From positions 122,043,118 to 122,107,117 of the forward strand of contig OX328123.1 of the NCBI GenBank assembly GCA_946811695.1: a DNA stretch of 64,000 bases. Reading direction: 5' to 3'. The translations under genes and the position numbers were made by a program. The notes under the pieces are model-generated. The model did not search any database. It was given only the letters and a program-made list of their open reading frames with translations, and was not told the DNA's origin. Within the stretch, counting starts at the first letter, position 1. Every line of letters begins with the position of its first letter. Of this stretch, positions 46,832 to 57,330 are shown in pieces. Source of the stretch: Gonocerus acuteangulatus (taxonomy: Eukaryota; Arthropoda; Insecta; Hemiptera; Coreidae).

Positions 46832-47041
46832 TGTTTGGTAGTACAATGTGATCTACTGTGTAGTGAGTAGTTCAGAGAAGGCCCGCTAGAGTCGCTTGTA
46901 AAACATATGGTACTTAGATTGTCATTCTTAAACAAAAGACGCTAGGTAGTTTTCCAGCAGTTTGTGAGATACAGCCATGTAATAAAGAGATGCTATTTAT
47001 TATTTAATCTGTGCGAGTTATTTACACCTAATTACTAAACA
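46832..47041 (+). repeat. 3' LTR
   Basis: 210 bp; position 13 is C where the 5' LTR has T; otherwise identical on reading. AATAAA at about 46981. Confidence 0.95.
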
Positions 47042-47084
47042 TATATAAACATTCCTTGCTAAGAAATTAGATTACGCTGCTCTT

Positions 47085-47245
47085 GGTGAAATCTTCCCCG
47101 GACCGTCCCTAGGCCCAACAAGCCCTAGGCCAAGGAGAAAATCCTGCGGCAGGAGCATAGTGCTGACCACAATATCTCCATAGAGAGCTAAACGGTCAGG
47201 ACCCAAATAACATTATCAGCCCTCTTGGCTCTCTTGGGCTATTAC
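47085..47245 (+). mobile_element. SINE2 body, diverged, head missing
   Basis: GACCGTCCCTAGGCCC and GGCAGGAGCATAGTGCTGAC, CACAATATCTCC match the body of the SINE2 at 49504-49808 (minus). A T-run follows at 47260. Confidence 0.6.
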
Positions 47246-47676
47246 TCCTGATGTTTATTTTTTTTTTTTAAACGTAAAAAAATTGATATGCCTTAGATAG
47301 CGTACATCTAGATTTTGTTGAAAGTGTTTCAAATACGTTGTTTTCGACTCACCAAAATGAAACTGATTGACTAGAAAGTGGTTTCATCTGCCCCCAACAA
47401 CTACATACCTATGCAAATGATTCTCCAAAGCGATGATTTTCTTGCGAATTTCGCCGACAAATCAGTGTTCCAGAAGGCATAATCGCCTTGTTTACGGACC
47501 TGCCATGTTTTAGACGAAATTATTTGATATTTTTATAACAGAAAAAATTGTAAAATACTCTCAAATTCAGGTCTTTTATTCACTAGGGAGCTGAATTGGA
47601 TTATCAAGACTTGAAAAATAAATAATTAGATATTTAAATTATAATTTAATTTAAATTATTAGTTAATATAATTTTT
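47246..47676. other. No gene recognised
   Basis: AT-rich; nothing shared or coding. Confidence 0.45.
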
Positions 47677-47687
47677 AATTTAAATAT

Positions 47688-47904
47688 TGGAGGCCCGGTG
47701 GCCGTGAGAGTTAAGGCTTGAGCACATAACACTCTATGCAAAGGGTCGTGGATTCGTTTCCCACTATGGGGGGTGGTGGCTTTTATTTAGAAAAAAGAAA
47801 AAGCATCAGCCCTATCCTGGCTAGAAAAGAGTGGAAACCTATAGACAACCCGTCCTTAAATTCGCAGTTAATAATAATAGACGTTAAAATTCAAATAAAT
47901 AAAT
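47688..47904 (+). mobile_element. SINE3, tRNA-derived, with target duplication
   Basis: TGGAGGCCCGGTGGCCGTGA start, degenerate B box (GGATTCGTTTCCC), body AGCATCAGCCCTATCCTGGC and the tail ending AAATAAATAAAT. Target duplication AATTTAAATAT at 47677-47687 and 47905-47915. Confidence 0.85.
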
Positions 47905-48039
47905 AATTTAAATATGAACTTTACGGAATACTTTTAGCTCTCCTTGTGCAGACTCCTTACGTACCTTAATGTCCATACAGAACATTTACAGCACACATCC
48001 AGTTATCAAGAACGTATTTACACGTATTAACATTCTACA

Positions 48040-48400
48040 AGGTAGAAACCAACACATTACAATGCTATGGGTACCAAGACATGCAGACATGAATACAGCT
48101 GTAGACTTATAGGCAAAACTAGCAATGAACCGTCCCATAACAGACATAAATACCATTACGTCATACGATTTAAGCTAAACAATACGAACTAACTCACTGT
48201 ATGAATGGGAAAGAAATTGGCCATAGAGTGCTTACAAACAATAACACGACAAAAGCCGGGAAAAAAGAACACTTATTTCGTCAATGCGAAATAATTTTAT
48301 TTTAGGACAGGCCATACCCGACTTACGCACTCATACTTACTGGACAGAAAAGGAAGACCAACTTGCAGACAGTATAACAGAAGCGTAACTTTTAACCATT
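48040..48400 (+). pseudogene. Decayed LINE RNase H/C-terminal fragment
   Basis: TMLWVPRHADMNTAVDL (the W-x-P-x-H ... D end of RNase H), KLAMNRPITDIN, then in another frame GHTRLTHSYLLDRKGRP. Multiple stops. The same family as 26745-27115. Confidence 0.65.
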
Positions 48401-48734
48401 CCAGAAGACGATTTTTTTTTTAAAACGGTCCCCAGGAGCCAATTTTTCTTCTTCTTTATATTGTTCGTTTTTAATAAAAAGAATACGTTTACTACGGAAA
48501 TTACCCAATTTGTAAGTGAATTCACATAAATAAGATCATTGCCGGATTGGGCACGAGTGCAATGTAAGGTAAAAGGAAAATACAGATAATTTTTAGAATT
48601 TTTGATAAACAGTAAAACCAATGCTAAATTTTGTTTTCCTGTACTTTACAGATTTCATTAGTCCAAGAAAAATCATATTCCAACGATTGGTTTACTCAGA
48701 ATAACCGATAACTGCTCATTACTGATATTGCACA

Positions 48735-48810
48735 CACGGTGTGCAGTCCGTCTTATACCGTCAGAAATCAACTGCACACTTGGTGTGCTATCGGTCTCGA
48801 ATGGGTTAAA
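48735..48810 (-). mobile_element. Possible piggyBac-like terminus
   Basis: The minus strand reads TTAACCCATTCGAGACCGAT, then two imperfect palindromes (GCACACCAAGTGTGC, GCACACCGTGTGTGC). A TTAA-CCC start with subterminal palindromes fits piggyBac-type MITEs, but the other end was not found. Confidence 0.25.
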
Positions 48811-49438
48811 CATGTACTAACATACTGTAGAAAACGCTGCGACTTGACAATTCCTTACAACTTCCACGACGGAAGGTAGCCCGTACATCTAAATAACTTA
48901 AAAGCAACACACTTATATTCTAAGGTATTACTATATGTAATATTTTATTTTGGTTTTATTTAATATCACCATATTATTTTTCTCTTTCTTTTATTTTTAT
49001 AATATACCAAACTGACTAATATTTAAACGTACCTTTCTTCTGTCGTCCCAATGAGTTCATCGCCACTGTTGCGGAACTCACAATAAATACATTTAAATAT
49101 TGTTACTTGATAAAATATATATTTAGATCTTGGTGGACGTACATTTCTTTCACTGAACAGAACAGGGACTAAGATAGTGTGTTGATGCTGTGGAATGGAA
49201 GGTGGACGGCCTCTGAGGTCAAAGAGTAAATAAATTAGTACTTTCTCAATCTTCCAAGGAGAGTTAGTAATTCTCAGACAACTCACTGCCTCATCCATTC
49301 CATATTTAATGGGCACAATTTCAAATCTTGATCTATCGTATTACATGGTATGGAAGGCTACTATCAAGTGAATTGTACATTTTCATAATATAATTATAAT
49401 AAATAATATATATACTTAAGTATAGGCAATGTTTTAAA

Positions 49439-49446
<8 letters not shown>
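48811..49446. other. No gene recognised
   Basis: A 97-codon minus frame at 49023-49316 has no recognisable domain. AT-rich elsewhere. Confidence 0.45.

Positions 49447-49503
<57 letters not shown>
49447..49503. repeat. (TA)n microsatellite
   Basis: Pure TA; it abuts the 3' end of SINE2. Confidence 0.95.
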
Positions 49504-49506
<3 letters not shown>

Positions 49507-49807
49507 CAGTCCCGTAACAGGCCACTAAGGGCCCAGAGGGGCAGATAATTTAGAGGTATCTGATTCTTGACCATACGGCACACTAGGGAGATAGTGTGGT
49601 CAGTACTATGCTCCGGCCGCCTGATTTTTCCCATTACAGGTTCCCATTAATTAATTAATTAAAGGCTGGGTGAGCCTAGGGACGATCCCCAAATCCAACC
49701 CTCGAACGATGACACTAGAAGAAAAAATCTTTAGTGCACGCTCGGGTTTTGAACCTGGGTCGTCCAGTTCATTAGTCAAGTGCTCTACCACTGAGCTAAC
49801 CTCGCCC

Positions 49808-49808
<1 letters not shown>
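49504..49808 (-). mobile_element. SINE2, tRNA-derived, full head and body
   Basis: On the minus strand 49808-49740 folds like a tRNA: GGGGCGAGGTTAGCTCAGTG (A box), GGTAGAGCACTTGACTAATG, ACCCAGGTTCAAAACCCGAG (B box). The body includes GTCCCTAGGCTCACCCAGCC, (TTAA)n and CGGAGCATAGTACTGACC, ending in GACTGATTATATA. It lies between two (TA)n tracts, so a TA-rich target is likely. It is a SINE, not a tRNA gene: the acceptor ends do not pair and a body follows. Confidence 0.8.

Positions 49809-49809
<1 letters not shown>

Positions 49810-49860
<51 letters not shown>
49810..49860. repeat. (TA)n microsatellite
   Basis: Pure TA, followed by a second copy of CATAACCTCGCCCGTATATA, the SINE2 edge. Confidence 0.95.
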
Positions 49861-49864
<4 letters not shown>

Positions 49865-49879
49865 ACCTCGCCCGTATAT

Positions 49880-50265
49880 ATATACGAGGTGGGCTTTCTC
49901 CATTAGTCTTTCCTGTTTTGTAAAAGTTAATTCAAAAATGGTCCAAACAAAAAGTTCAAAATATCGTGGATGAACCTATCAAGTTAGTTACAACAAATAT
50001 TAATGTTGATTGTTCAGTTTTCCCGAACGATTTTGCGATATCAGTTTGGAGACTTTGCTCATAAGGAAATTAAGATAGTAAATTAGTGGCCAAAATACAT
50101 TTATCTCATCGAAATTAAAATAAAAACATTTGTAAAAATAAACTTTCTTCAAGAAAGTTTCTTGGTCTATTAGGAATTAGAACCAAATTAATAATTTACC
50201 ATATCGGTTGCTATTTTTATTTTTCGCAACAAAAAATAATAGGTGTAAGTACTGAAAAATATTTG

Positions 50266-50296
<31 letters not shown>

Positions 50297-50618
50297 TCAA
50301 TCAATAGGAATCGGTGTTTACTCCACGAGTAAATTAAATAAGAAATTATTGAGTCGCTCGATAATTAAAAATATAATACAGCAAAAACCTCTTATAATTT
50401 AGTTTAAAAGTCGCGGAAATAATTCATTGAGAACAAAGTGTCACAACTTTGTAAAATCGTTTATGTTAATTTTGTATTTAAATGTGTTATTTTAAGCAAA
50501 TTCTTCAGGAAAGTTAAATAAATTTACTAACCTGCAAATAAATTTACCTAGGTATCCAGCACCTGCGTGAAAAAGGGATGATAGGACTTATAGTTCAAAT
50601 TAAGGATTTTATAAATCC
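49880..50618. other. No gene; A-run at 50270-50296
   Basis: AT-rich. A degenerate family B-like end (CAGCACCTGCGTGA) is near 50559. Confidence 0.45.
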
Positions 50619-50719
50619 AAATGGTAAGAAGAAGGTGTTGATCGTCGGGGTTTCGGTCTATTTTTTTTATTCAATAAAACCACATTTTATAGTTAAAATG
50701 TATTTTATTAACTCCAACG

Positions 50720-50773
50720 GCGCTAATAGCCAAATAGTTGATGCGCCGTTAAAAAAGAAAAAGAAAAAAAAAG
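50720..50773 (+). mobile_element. Minimal SINE1 tail insertion (54 bp)
   Basis: GCGCTAATAGCC ... GATGCGCCG hairpin plus A-rich tract, flanked by an exact 14-bp duplication TATTAACTCCAACG (50706-50719, 50774-50787). Confidence 0.9.
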
Positions 50774-50783
50774 TATTAACTCC

Positions 50784-50818
50784 AACGTTTTGGCTTGGTA
50801 TACAAGCCTTCTTCAGTG
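50784..50818 (-). ncRNA. Hammerhead-like motif, probably dead
   Basis: Minus strand: CACTGAAGA, A, perfect stem GGCTTG/CAAGCC with loop TATAC, then AAAACGTTGG. The GAAA box has become AAAA, and there is one extra A at the base of stem II. Confidence 0.35.
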
Positions 50819-50944
50819 CTATGGAGAAGAGGGAGAACTGTACAGTCCTGTCATGTAGGCCTACATGAAAAAATAGACCGAAACCCCGACGATCAACACC
50901 TACATCTCAACGGTCGATCATATCTTTTCAAAAATGGTAAGAAG

Positions 50945-51735
50945 TTTTTTATTTCTAATTTTCTTAGACAATTGATAATTCACTTTCGCTATTTATTCGC
51001 TTTGTTTTTTACTCATTGGTCATACTGGAGTTTACGAATTTATTTTGTTGATAATTTATAAATCGAATGTTCTAAAAGTAATTACTTGGGAAGTTAATCA
51101 GAATTGGAGTAACAATGCCATTGAGTTTCTCGTTTGTACTGCGGAGAAAAATTTATAAATAACATGTCTTGTATAAAAGACTGAGTCTCGAGAATAAATC
51201 TAGAATGAGAAAGATGTTTGCGTGGGAGAAAATCCCATCGAATTGATAAGAAGCTTCAGTTTCCAGGCAGATATTTTTTGTTCCGGTTTAATAGGCCAGG
51301 TGCCTTTCATAGTCCAACCCTTCGTAATTATGCTCCTTCAGGTATCTGGTACAACCGTGTTGGAGTAGTTTCCTCAAAAACTTGCTATTTATTTTTTACA
51401 AATGAAAGATAAATCTAAGCTTTTTGGCTACCCTTAGAGGGTAAAATGACTCAGTAGAAGAACTTCTAACGTGTACTTACTTAGAAAGTCTCTAAAAACG
51501 GAGACATTCATTATATTATTCCACATTTCTTTGATAACACCTGAATAAAGGGCCTGAATATCTGAGTACTGGAGTTAACATTAAGGAAGAATGACCATAA
51601 GGCAATACCAACTTGGCATAAACTCTGTTACACGAAAAGATATGCAAACGAAGGGCAGAAGGTGGATTTTCTCACATGACGGCTCATAACGCTGGTTGGT
51701 CGGTGCATTGTTCCTAGCTTAAGTTATGACGTGGC
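50945..51735. other. No gene recognised
   Basis: A 64-codon plus frame at 51218-51412 has no domain. No repeats shared. Confidence 0.45.
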
Positions 51736-51743
51736 CCGGATAT

Positions 51744-51999
51744 CATGGGCGTATATGAGGGGGGGGGGTTGAGTGGATGCAGCCACCCGAAACGGTAAAA
51801 ATGTCTCATAAAAAGCTTAAAAATAAATAAAATAACATCACCTAGTTCAGGAAAATAACTTTTCTTCCATGCAATAGCGTTTTAATTGGCTAAATATTCC
51901 AAGTTCTAGACTGTAAGAGTTCCATACCCCCCAAATGCTCTCATCCCCCCCCGAAATTCTTCCAGCCCATTCCGATATTATTCTGCATATACCCCCATG
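51744..51999. mobile_element. hAT-like MITE, 256 bp
   Basis: Ends CATGGGCGTATATG and TATACCCCCATG with subterminal G-run/C-run, a relative of 21504-21743 in opposite orientation. The flanking 8-mers CCGGATAT and CCGTATTA match at 5 of 8, consistent with an aged duplication. Confidence 0.6.
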
Positions 52000-52796
52000 C
52001 CGTATTAGAAGGTTATCATGCTTATTGTGGCTGTAAATACTCTGAATGTTAGCTCCTCAAGAAGCACTAAAGGTGCAGAAAATGTAGAGAAGGAATTAAT
52101 AAATCATTCTTATTAATTTTATTTGTTGATCTTCCGCCTGATAACTGAATAATTCTATTAGAAGTAAGTATGAATTTAATGACAATCAACATCAGAGATC
52201 TTTGGCACCTTTACTATCATTGCAACTTTTATTATATTTTGGATGATCAATTTAGAAAAATGTCTAATATTTAAGAAGTAATAATAGTTTCATTGATATT
52301 ACTACAAGAAAAAACGTATAATTTTTTTCAGCTTTATTATAAAAATACGTTAATACGGGTTTTAGTTAATATCAATAGTTTTAGTTGAAAAGATAATATG
52401 TTTACCAATACAAAATTATTATTATTTTTTTTTTTGTTGTTGTTTGCCAAATTATTTATTTGTCCATCAGGAATGCTGAGTTAACTTTTAGCCTTCTGAG
52501 GAATGCGCTTATTTCTGCAGCTCCTGTGTGACGGTCTTTTTTAAATCGAGAAGGTCGGTCCAATGGAGATGGCTAGGAATCAAATATTTCAATTATTCAA
52601 GTAAAAGTAAAAAGTTTTTTTTATTTTTCTTTGGCAATCGTCAACTTAGTTTTAGCTTAATTTATTCTTCTTAATAGTGTTGATATTGAACACCTTATCT
52701 AGTATCTCAATGCTCATTCCTATCTTGAACAACCAATTTGCGAAAATATAACTAGTTTATTCTCAAATTGGCTAAATTCCAGATGGGAGAATGTAT
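52000..52796. other. No gene; degenerate family B end at 52519
   Basis: AT-rich. CAGCTCCTGTGTGACGGTC near 52519 is a family B remnant. Confidence 0.45.
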
Positions 52797-52869
52797 GACC
52801 GTGTGGCCTAATGGATAAGGCGTCGGACTTCGGATCCGAAGATTGCAGGTTCGAGTCCTGTCACGGTCG
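52797..52869 (+). tRNA. tRNA-Arg-TCG: tRNA-Arg (anticodon TCG)
   Basis: A complete 73-nt cloverleaf: acceptor GACCGTG/CACGGTC all paired, D arm GCC...GGC, anticodon stem TCGGA/TCCGA with loop CTTCGGA giving anticodon TCG, T arm GCAGG/CCTGT with TTCGAGT loop, discriminator G. No intron, and CCA is not encoded, as expected of nuclear genes. A box (TGGCCTAATGG) and B box (GGTTCGAGTCC) fit pol III consensus. All stems are intact, unlike the SINE heads in this window, so it is probably functional; it decodes CGA and, with inosine at position 34, CGU/CGC. Confidence 0.97.
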
Positions 52870-52876
52870 ATATATC

Positions 52877-52892
52877 TTTTACACTTTTTTTT
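52877..52892 (+). terminator. Pol III terminators of the tRNA gene
   Basis: TTTT at 52877 and a T8 run at 52885-52892, 8-16 bp downstream of the tRNA. Confidence 0.85.
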
Positions 52893-54253
52893 CTCATCAG
52901 CAAAACATTTTAATTTCTAATTCCAAGTTTAATACTACTTTTAAGGTACAAAACATTTTTTCCTGAATTAAAAATACTTTTTCCCGACATTTAGTCCATA
53001 AATTCAAGGGGCTTTTTTTTTACGTAATATTCTAAAACACTTTCCTAACTTTTATAGTAAGTTATTTTTAATTTTTCAACATGTATTAAGAAATTGTAAT
53101 TTTAAATATCAAGGTTTCAATTGAATTCATGATACTTAATTATTATTACATTAAAATATAAAGTAATTGATTTTCTGAGAATCACAAACATTTATTAAAA
53201 GCTAATTTCCTTCGGAGGAAAGTGCTAATATCTATTGTAATTACTAATGGAGCGCTTTATAGTATTGAGCATTGCAACCAAAATTCAACGACCTAATATT
53301 TTAAAATATGTTGTTATAAATGGAGAGGAAATACAACCTGATAAAAATACGGAACAAAACTAAAGATGAAAACAAAAATGATAATTTTCGAATTTGATTA
53401 TAAATTCGATAACATAACATAATAATGAACTATCATCCTCAGTGCCCTGGTATAAATTCATTCGGGGTCTGTAGCCGAATATTCTTATAATAAAAAATTA
53501 ATAACCTGTTGTTATCGTCTTATAATAATAAAATATTATTTTTATTAAACAATAATACCTATAATTACTATCATAGAATAATAATAAAAACTTTACTGTA
53601 ATAAATGGTTCTTACCAACGATAAAGCTTTACACCGTCTTCTGGCATTACTTATATTTCTAGATTAATTATAATTAATAATTATTTACGAATGAACTCTT
53701 GCAGGTACAAAGCAAATTATTAGTTTTATTCTTTGAATTAAAAAACATAGTAAATAAAAAATTTTGAGGTTGTACCCATACAAGAATTAAAACATTTATT
53801 CAAAACACCGATTATCGAAAATTACCATTGTTAAAATTTAAATAGGTACCTACATGAATTTCAAGTTAATTCTCGGGTGCCGTGATTTGTGTTTTCTTGC
53901 AAAGAAGCTCGTTGTGCGATAGAAAAAAAAAAATGTAACTCGAAAATAAGTAAATAAGATTTATGAATGGCAGTGTTTAATCCGGAATAAATTTTTTAAA
54001 TTATTATGTCCACCTAGTGGCTGTAATTTTTGCTTTCTTGAAACGAAAGTCGCTGAAAGTGGAGATTCTGTCGCTTTTCTTAAGAATTCAAAATATTGCA
54101 ATCTCACATATTAGACGTATACCACACCCTAAGATAATAAATAAACGTTGGAAAACGTCAGTACAACGGACTCTTCCAATGAAGGATACTCTCTACTGTT
54201 ACCTACATCCGGGAAGAGTAATGAGATGGAGGGACTATTCCTGAGTAAAAACT

Positions 54254-54258
<5 letters not shown>
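52893..54258. other. No gene recognised
   Basis: AT-rich. TTTCCTTCGGAGGAAAGTGC at about 53207 is the palindrome that also starts family C. A 75-codon frame at 54017-54244 has no domain. Confidence 0.45.

Positions 54259-54298
<40 letters not shown>
54259..54298 (+). repeat. Poly-A tract
   Basis: About 40 A; no SINE hairpin precedes it. Confidence 0.9.
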
Positions 54299-54300
<2 letters not shown>

Positions 54301-54689
54301 GAAGACCTTATCTTGAACTTGAGGAGATATTAGATAAGGAATGATTCAGTTTGGATAATCCAACTTTCTCTAGATTAAAGTTTCCAATTATTTCTCTTCA
54401 TCGATACAATGAAAGAGCAATCTGATACAGATGAATGTTGTCACATTTCAAACGTAATCAATAAATGTCATTAGGATAAGAAAATATAGGAAAATCCCAA
54501 AACTTCTCTCCTTACTTACTCCAAACAAAATTTAACGTTTGCCAAAAGTCTGGAATTATATTCAATTAGATCAATCATTACTAGATACTCAATCCGAAAG
54601 TTAGATAGGAAGCCTTGCTGCATCGACGTTTCTAGAAAACAGTTACAGATATCACCTTAAAAGTGGTTTCATTGAATTTCTTCGTAGGA

Positions 54690-54850
54690 ACCTATAAAAC
54701 CTGCAAGCCTATTTCACCCAAAGAAACATATTTTGCTGGTTAACGAAATAATCTTTTCAAATTGGAGAAAAGATTTTGGTTCCAAATTTCATTAAAATCG
54801 GACCATTTTTGTGGCTCCTAGAGAGCGAACAGACCAAATTTTCTTACAAT
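54690..54850 (-). repeat. Family D fragment, minus strand
   Basis: TTTGCTGGTTAACGAA, CAAATTTCATTAAAATCGGA and GAGAGCGAACAGACC occur in family D order; the (TA)n is missing. Confidence 0.65.
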
Positions 54851-55223
54851 TTTTTCTTGCCCAATAAGCCGTTTTCGGAATTAAAACTCCTTATTGTTAT
54901 TTTTAGACGAACTTAGCAACCTTATTGAAGAACGATCATCTTACTATATGTGCTTGTAGAGGAAGAAGTTTTGTCGAGAGCACATTGATCACGTCTTGAT
55001 AGCATTTCACTCCTGTTGTTAAACACATTTGTGTTCCTTTGAATGGCGGTAAAGTAAGCGTAGGATATTCGAGAGAAAATTTGGTAGCCCAGGGAAATAA
55101 CGGATCTTCGGCCCTAATGAAAGCTGAGAAGTCGATATACCGAAAACGTAAAGGCATTAAACCACTTAGAATTAGAAAATGAGTAACGTGTTGGCGTCTT
55201 ATCTCCTTTCTTATTATTTTTAG

Positions 55224-55371
55224 CATTGATAAGGACGAGGTTCGGAAGGCTGCAAAAGAAGAAATTGGTGGGACGTTGGAATCCGCCATCCAAAGTGAAG
55301 TGTCCGGATGTGCCGACACAAAAATGAGAAACCTATTGGTTATAGTGTTTCACATGGCGAACGTTGAGAAG
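55224..55371 (+). CDS. Candidate internal exon, annexin-repeat-like
   Basis: 148 bp bounded by a pyrimidine-rich acceptor (CTTTCTTATTATTTTTAG, AG at 55222-55223) and a good donor (AAG|GTGGGTGAG at 55372). One base of split codon then 49 open codons: IDKDEVRKAAKEEIGG, TLESAIQSEVSG, ADTKMRNLLVIVFHMANVEK. The E-x-x-G-x-[TS]-[LI]-E-x-A-I-x-S-E-x-SG pattern followed by a hydrophobic helix resembles helices C-E of annexin repeats, calcium-dependent membrane-binding proteins. No other annexin exon was found in the window, and family B sequence starts about 35 bp after the donor. It could be one exon of a gene with very long introns, a stranded pseudo-exon, or chance; the overlapping minus-strand frame of 127 codons is less protein-like. 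Confidence 0.4.
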
Positions 55372-55404
55372 GTGGGTGAGTCATTTCCACTTAGAATACT
55401 ATCA

Positions 55405-55573
55405 GTTTCCTTTTGTGGCGCCTTAAAATCTTTCTTCTCTTTGAGACGTCATTTTATATTTTCACGAAAGATCAAAACCTACTAATAACTGCTTCTACTC
55501 CCTTGCTAATGATACTAGGACATGAACGGAACCGCGCTAAGATGACGCAGTTCCTGCGAGTCGGTCTTTTTAG
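55405..55573 (+). repeat. Family B, near-complete copy
   Basis: TTGTGGCGCCTTAAAATC, TTTGAGACGTCATTTTATAT, CACGAAAGATCAAAACCTAC, TAATAACTGCTTCTACTCCC, GAACGGAACCGCGCTAAGAT and CAGTTCCTGCGAGTCGG. Together with 57144-57330 it defines the family length (about 170-190 bp). Confidence 0.75.
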
Positions 55574-56042
55574 TTTGGTATTACGAGAGGGCAAGCTAAT
55601 TTTGCGGAAATATCTTCAGAAGACCTTATAAAACAATAATTGAGGTATGTGTGAATCGAGGAATTCCCTTAATATATTTTTTAATGTAAAAACATGTCGA
55701 AAAATCTTGTATTTCTTTCGCCCATAACTCCGAAAGAATTCATGTCCTTCTCAAGGCGTCAAAAGATTCGTAATAAAATTTTCTATATTGAGCAAAACGT
55801 ATAAAAAAAGGCCCAAAATAGATATTTTTTATATAATTTTTTCGGCAACTTAAAATAAATGTAGGTCCTTCATATTCTTCGAAAAAACGTTCATTGTATA
55901 ATAAAACAACTAACTAAATTTCGTTTTAATTAATTTGATAGTTTTGTGTAATAATTACTCAATTGAGGTTTTAACGAAAAAAAATAATTTTTCCAAATTA
56001 CCACAAACTCCAAACGACATCATTTACATATTTTAAATATTA

Positions 56043-56076
<34 letters not shown>

Positions 56077-57000
56077 TTCATGGCTATACTTTCGGAGTTC
56101 TGAACGGAAGAAGTACAAGGAAAATGTAATGATTTTTTATTTAAAAAAAAAGAAAAAAAAAAAGATTTTCGTTAGGAAATTATTCGATTTACATATGCAT
56201 ACTTCAATTAATATTATTTGAGTGGTCCCAAAGATATCCACGCAAAAATGAACTTGCCCTCTCTCAATATCATACTTAAAACAGATGTGCCTTGGTATAT
56301 ATGTCAACTATAAATGACATAGGTATCCGGATAATGGTAGAATACTATGTGAGGTGAAAAGTAGGGAAGGTTACCGGAACTAGATCTAAGCTTCCTGCCA
56401 TAGCTATAATCAATCTCACCATCTAGACAATAGAAATGAGGTATAGCAATGTGGTAGGGCAATGTGGTCATTTCACTCAACCCAGGCTGGATTCTCATTA
56501 GTTTCAAGAATCTAGGTTAGCACCGAAGTACATGACTGTTAGCCCATTGTCTGGGGCAACTGGGAAAGGAACCAAAAAAAAAAAAAAATAAATAAAATAA
56601 GAAGAATGAACCGTAAGAAAGAGAATCTGGGAATATCTGTTACTATCGGAAATCATCTGCATAGGTAAATTGCTTATTAAAAAAACAAAGGGTCTTTTAT
56701 ATTTTCACGCAAATGGAAGCCTTCTTATTTAGGTGTTTCCTTCCTCCCCATAGGGCATGTTTCACCTCATGAAGAAATTCGAAAGTGCTGTCACGAAATG
56801 TCCACCTTTCACAAAATTTATATTCGTATGTATATATGTGTGTGTATATATATATATATATACGTATAGTATTCACCATTCTCGGGGATTTTTGAAAAAT
56901 TACCTTTTCCTCGCATGGAAAGCTAAGCATGTAGAAAAGGATTGCCACAAATAATTGCTTATGAACATCTAACCGTTGTGTTTATACCAAGGGTAAATAA
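55574..57000. other. No gene; A-runs and a short (TA)n
   Basis: Poly-A at 56046-56073 and A-rich tracts at 56142-56163 and 56574-56590; (TA)n at about 56845-56862. No coding frame recognised. Confidence 0.5.
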
Positions 57001-57075
57001 TAGAAACTTTCACGTTTCAGAACCCATAGATCTGAAAATAAAGGTGATTCTAATATATATGTATTATATAAATAT
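57001..57075 (+). repeat. Family D fragment
   Basis: CACGTTTCAGAACCCATAGA and AAAATAAAGGTGATTCTAAT match the family D segment just before its (TA)n. Confidence 0.55.
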
Positions 57076-57143
57076 ATGGTAGAACAAAAATCTCATTTGG
57101 ATAAATCTTTGCTTAAATGGAGTAATTTGGATAATGTAAGATT

Positions 57144-57330
57144 CCTCTTTTGGCGCCTAAGAACTCGCTTCGCTTTGAGATTCCATTTTAAATGTTTAGA
57201 TGTGTCCACATTTTTCATGAAAGATTAAGACAAAACATTAACTGCTTCTGTTATAAGCCTCACAAATTGCATTAAGGAGCTGAACGAAAACGCACTACGA
57301 TGACGCAGTTCCGGCGATTCGGACATTTTG
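57144..57330 (+). repeat. Family B, diverged
   Basis: TTTTGGCGCCTAAGAACTCG, CTTTGAGATTCCATTTTA, ACATTAACTGCTTCTGTTAT and GACGCAGTTCCGGCGATTCG. Confidence 0.65.

Larger units (their letters stand above)
42459..47041 (+). mobile_element. Ty3/Gypsy LTR retrotransposon, Mag-like, 4.58 kb
   Basis: Two 210-bp LTRs (42459-42668, 46832-47041) begin TGTTTGG and end CTAAACA and differ at only one position that I can see. Target duplication TATAT (42454-42458, 47042-47046). Gene order is gag, protease, reverse transcriptase, RNase H, integrase, with no envelope. The CxxC...CPAYGQ...CxxC...NHF gag knuckle is typical of Mag-type elements. The single gag-pol frame is now broken twice (about 44755 and 45835), so this copy is defective despite near-identical LTRs. 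Confidence 0.95.
50632..50931 (-). mobile_element. Short Penelope-like insertion with internal inverted repeat and SINE tail
   Basis: Flanked by AAATGGTAAGAAG on both sides (50619-50631, 50932-50944). Near-terminal inverted repeat of about 34 bp (GGTGTTGATCGTCGGGGTTT at 50633 and its complement ending at 50900). The minus-strand hammerhead-like motif is at 50784-50818 and a SINE1 tail is inserted at 50720-50773. The GTCGGGGTTTCGGTC block is shared with 19626-19963. Confidence 0.6.

Noticed and set aside
49740..49808. tRNA gene on the minus strand
   Set aside because: A and B boxes are present, but the acceptor arms do not pair and a SINE body follows; annotated as SINE2.
54936..55319. 127-codon minus-strand frame
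   Set aside because: It overlaps the annexin-like exon in antisense; no domain, and the plus-strand reading with splice signals is more coherent.
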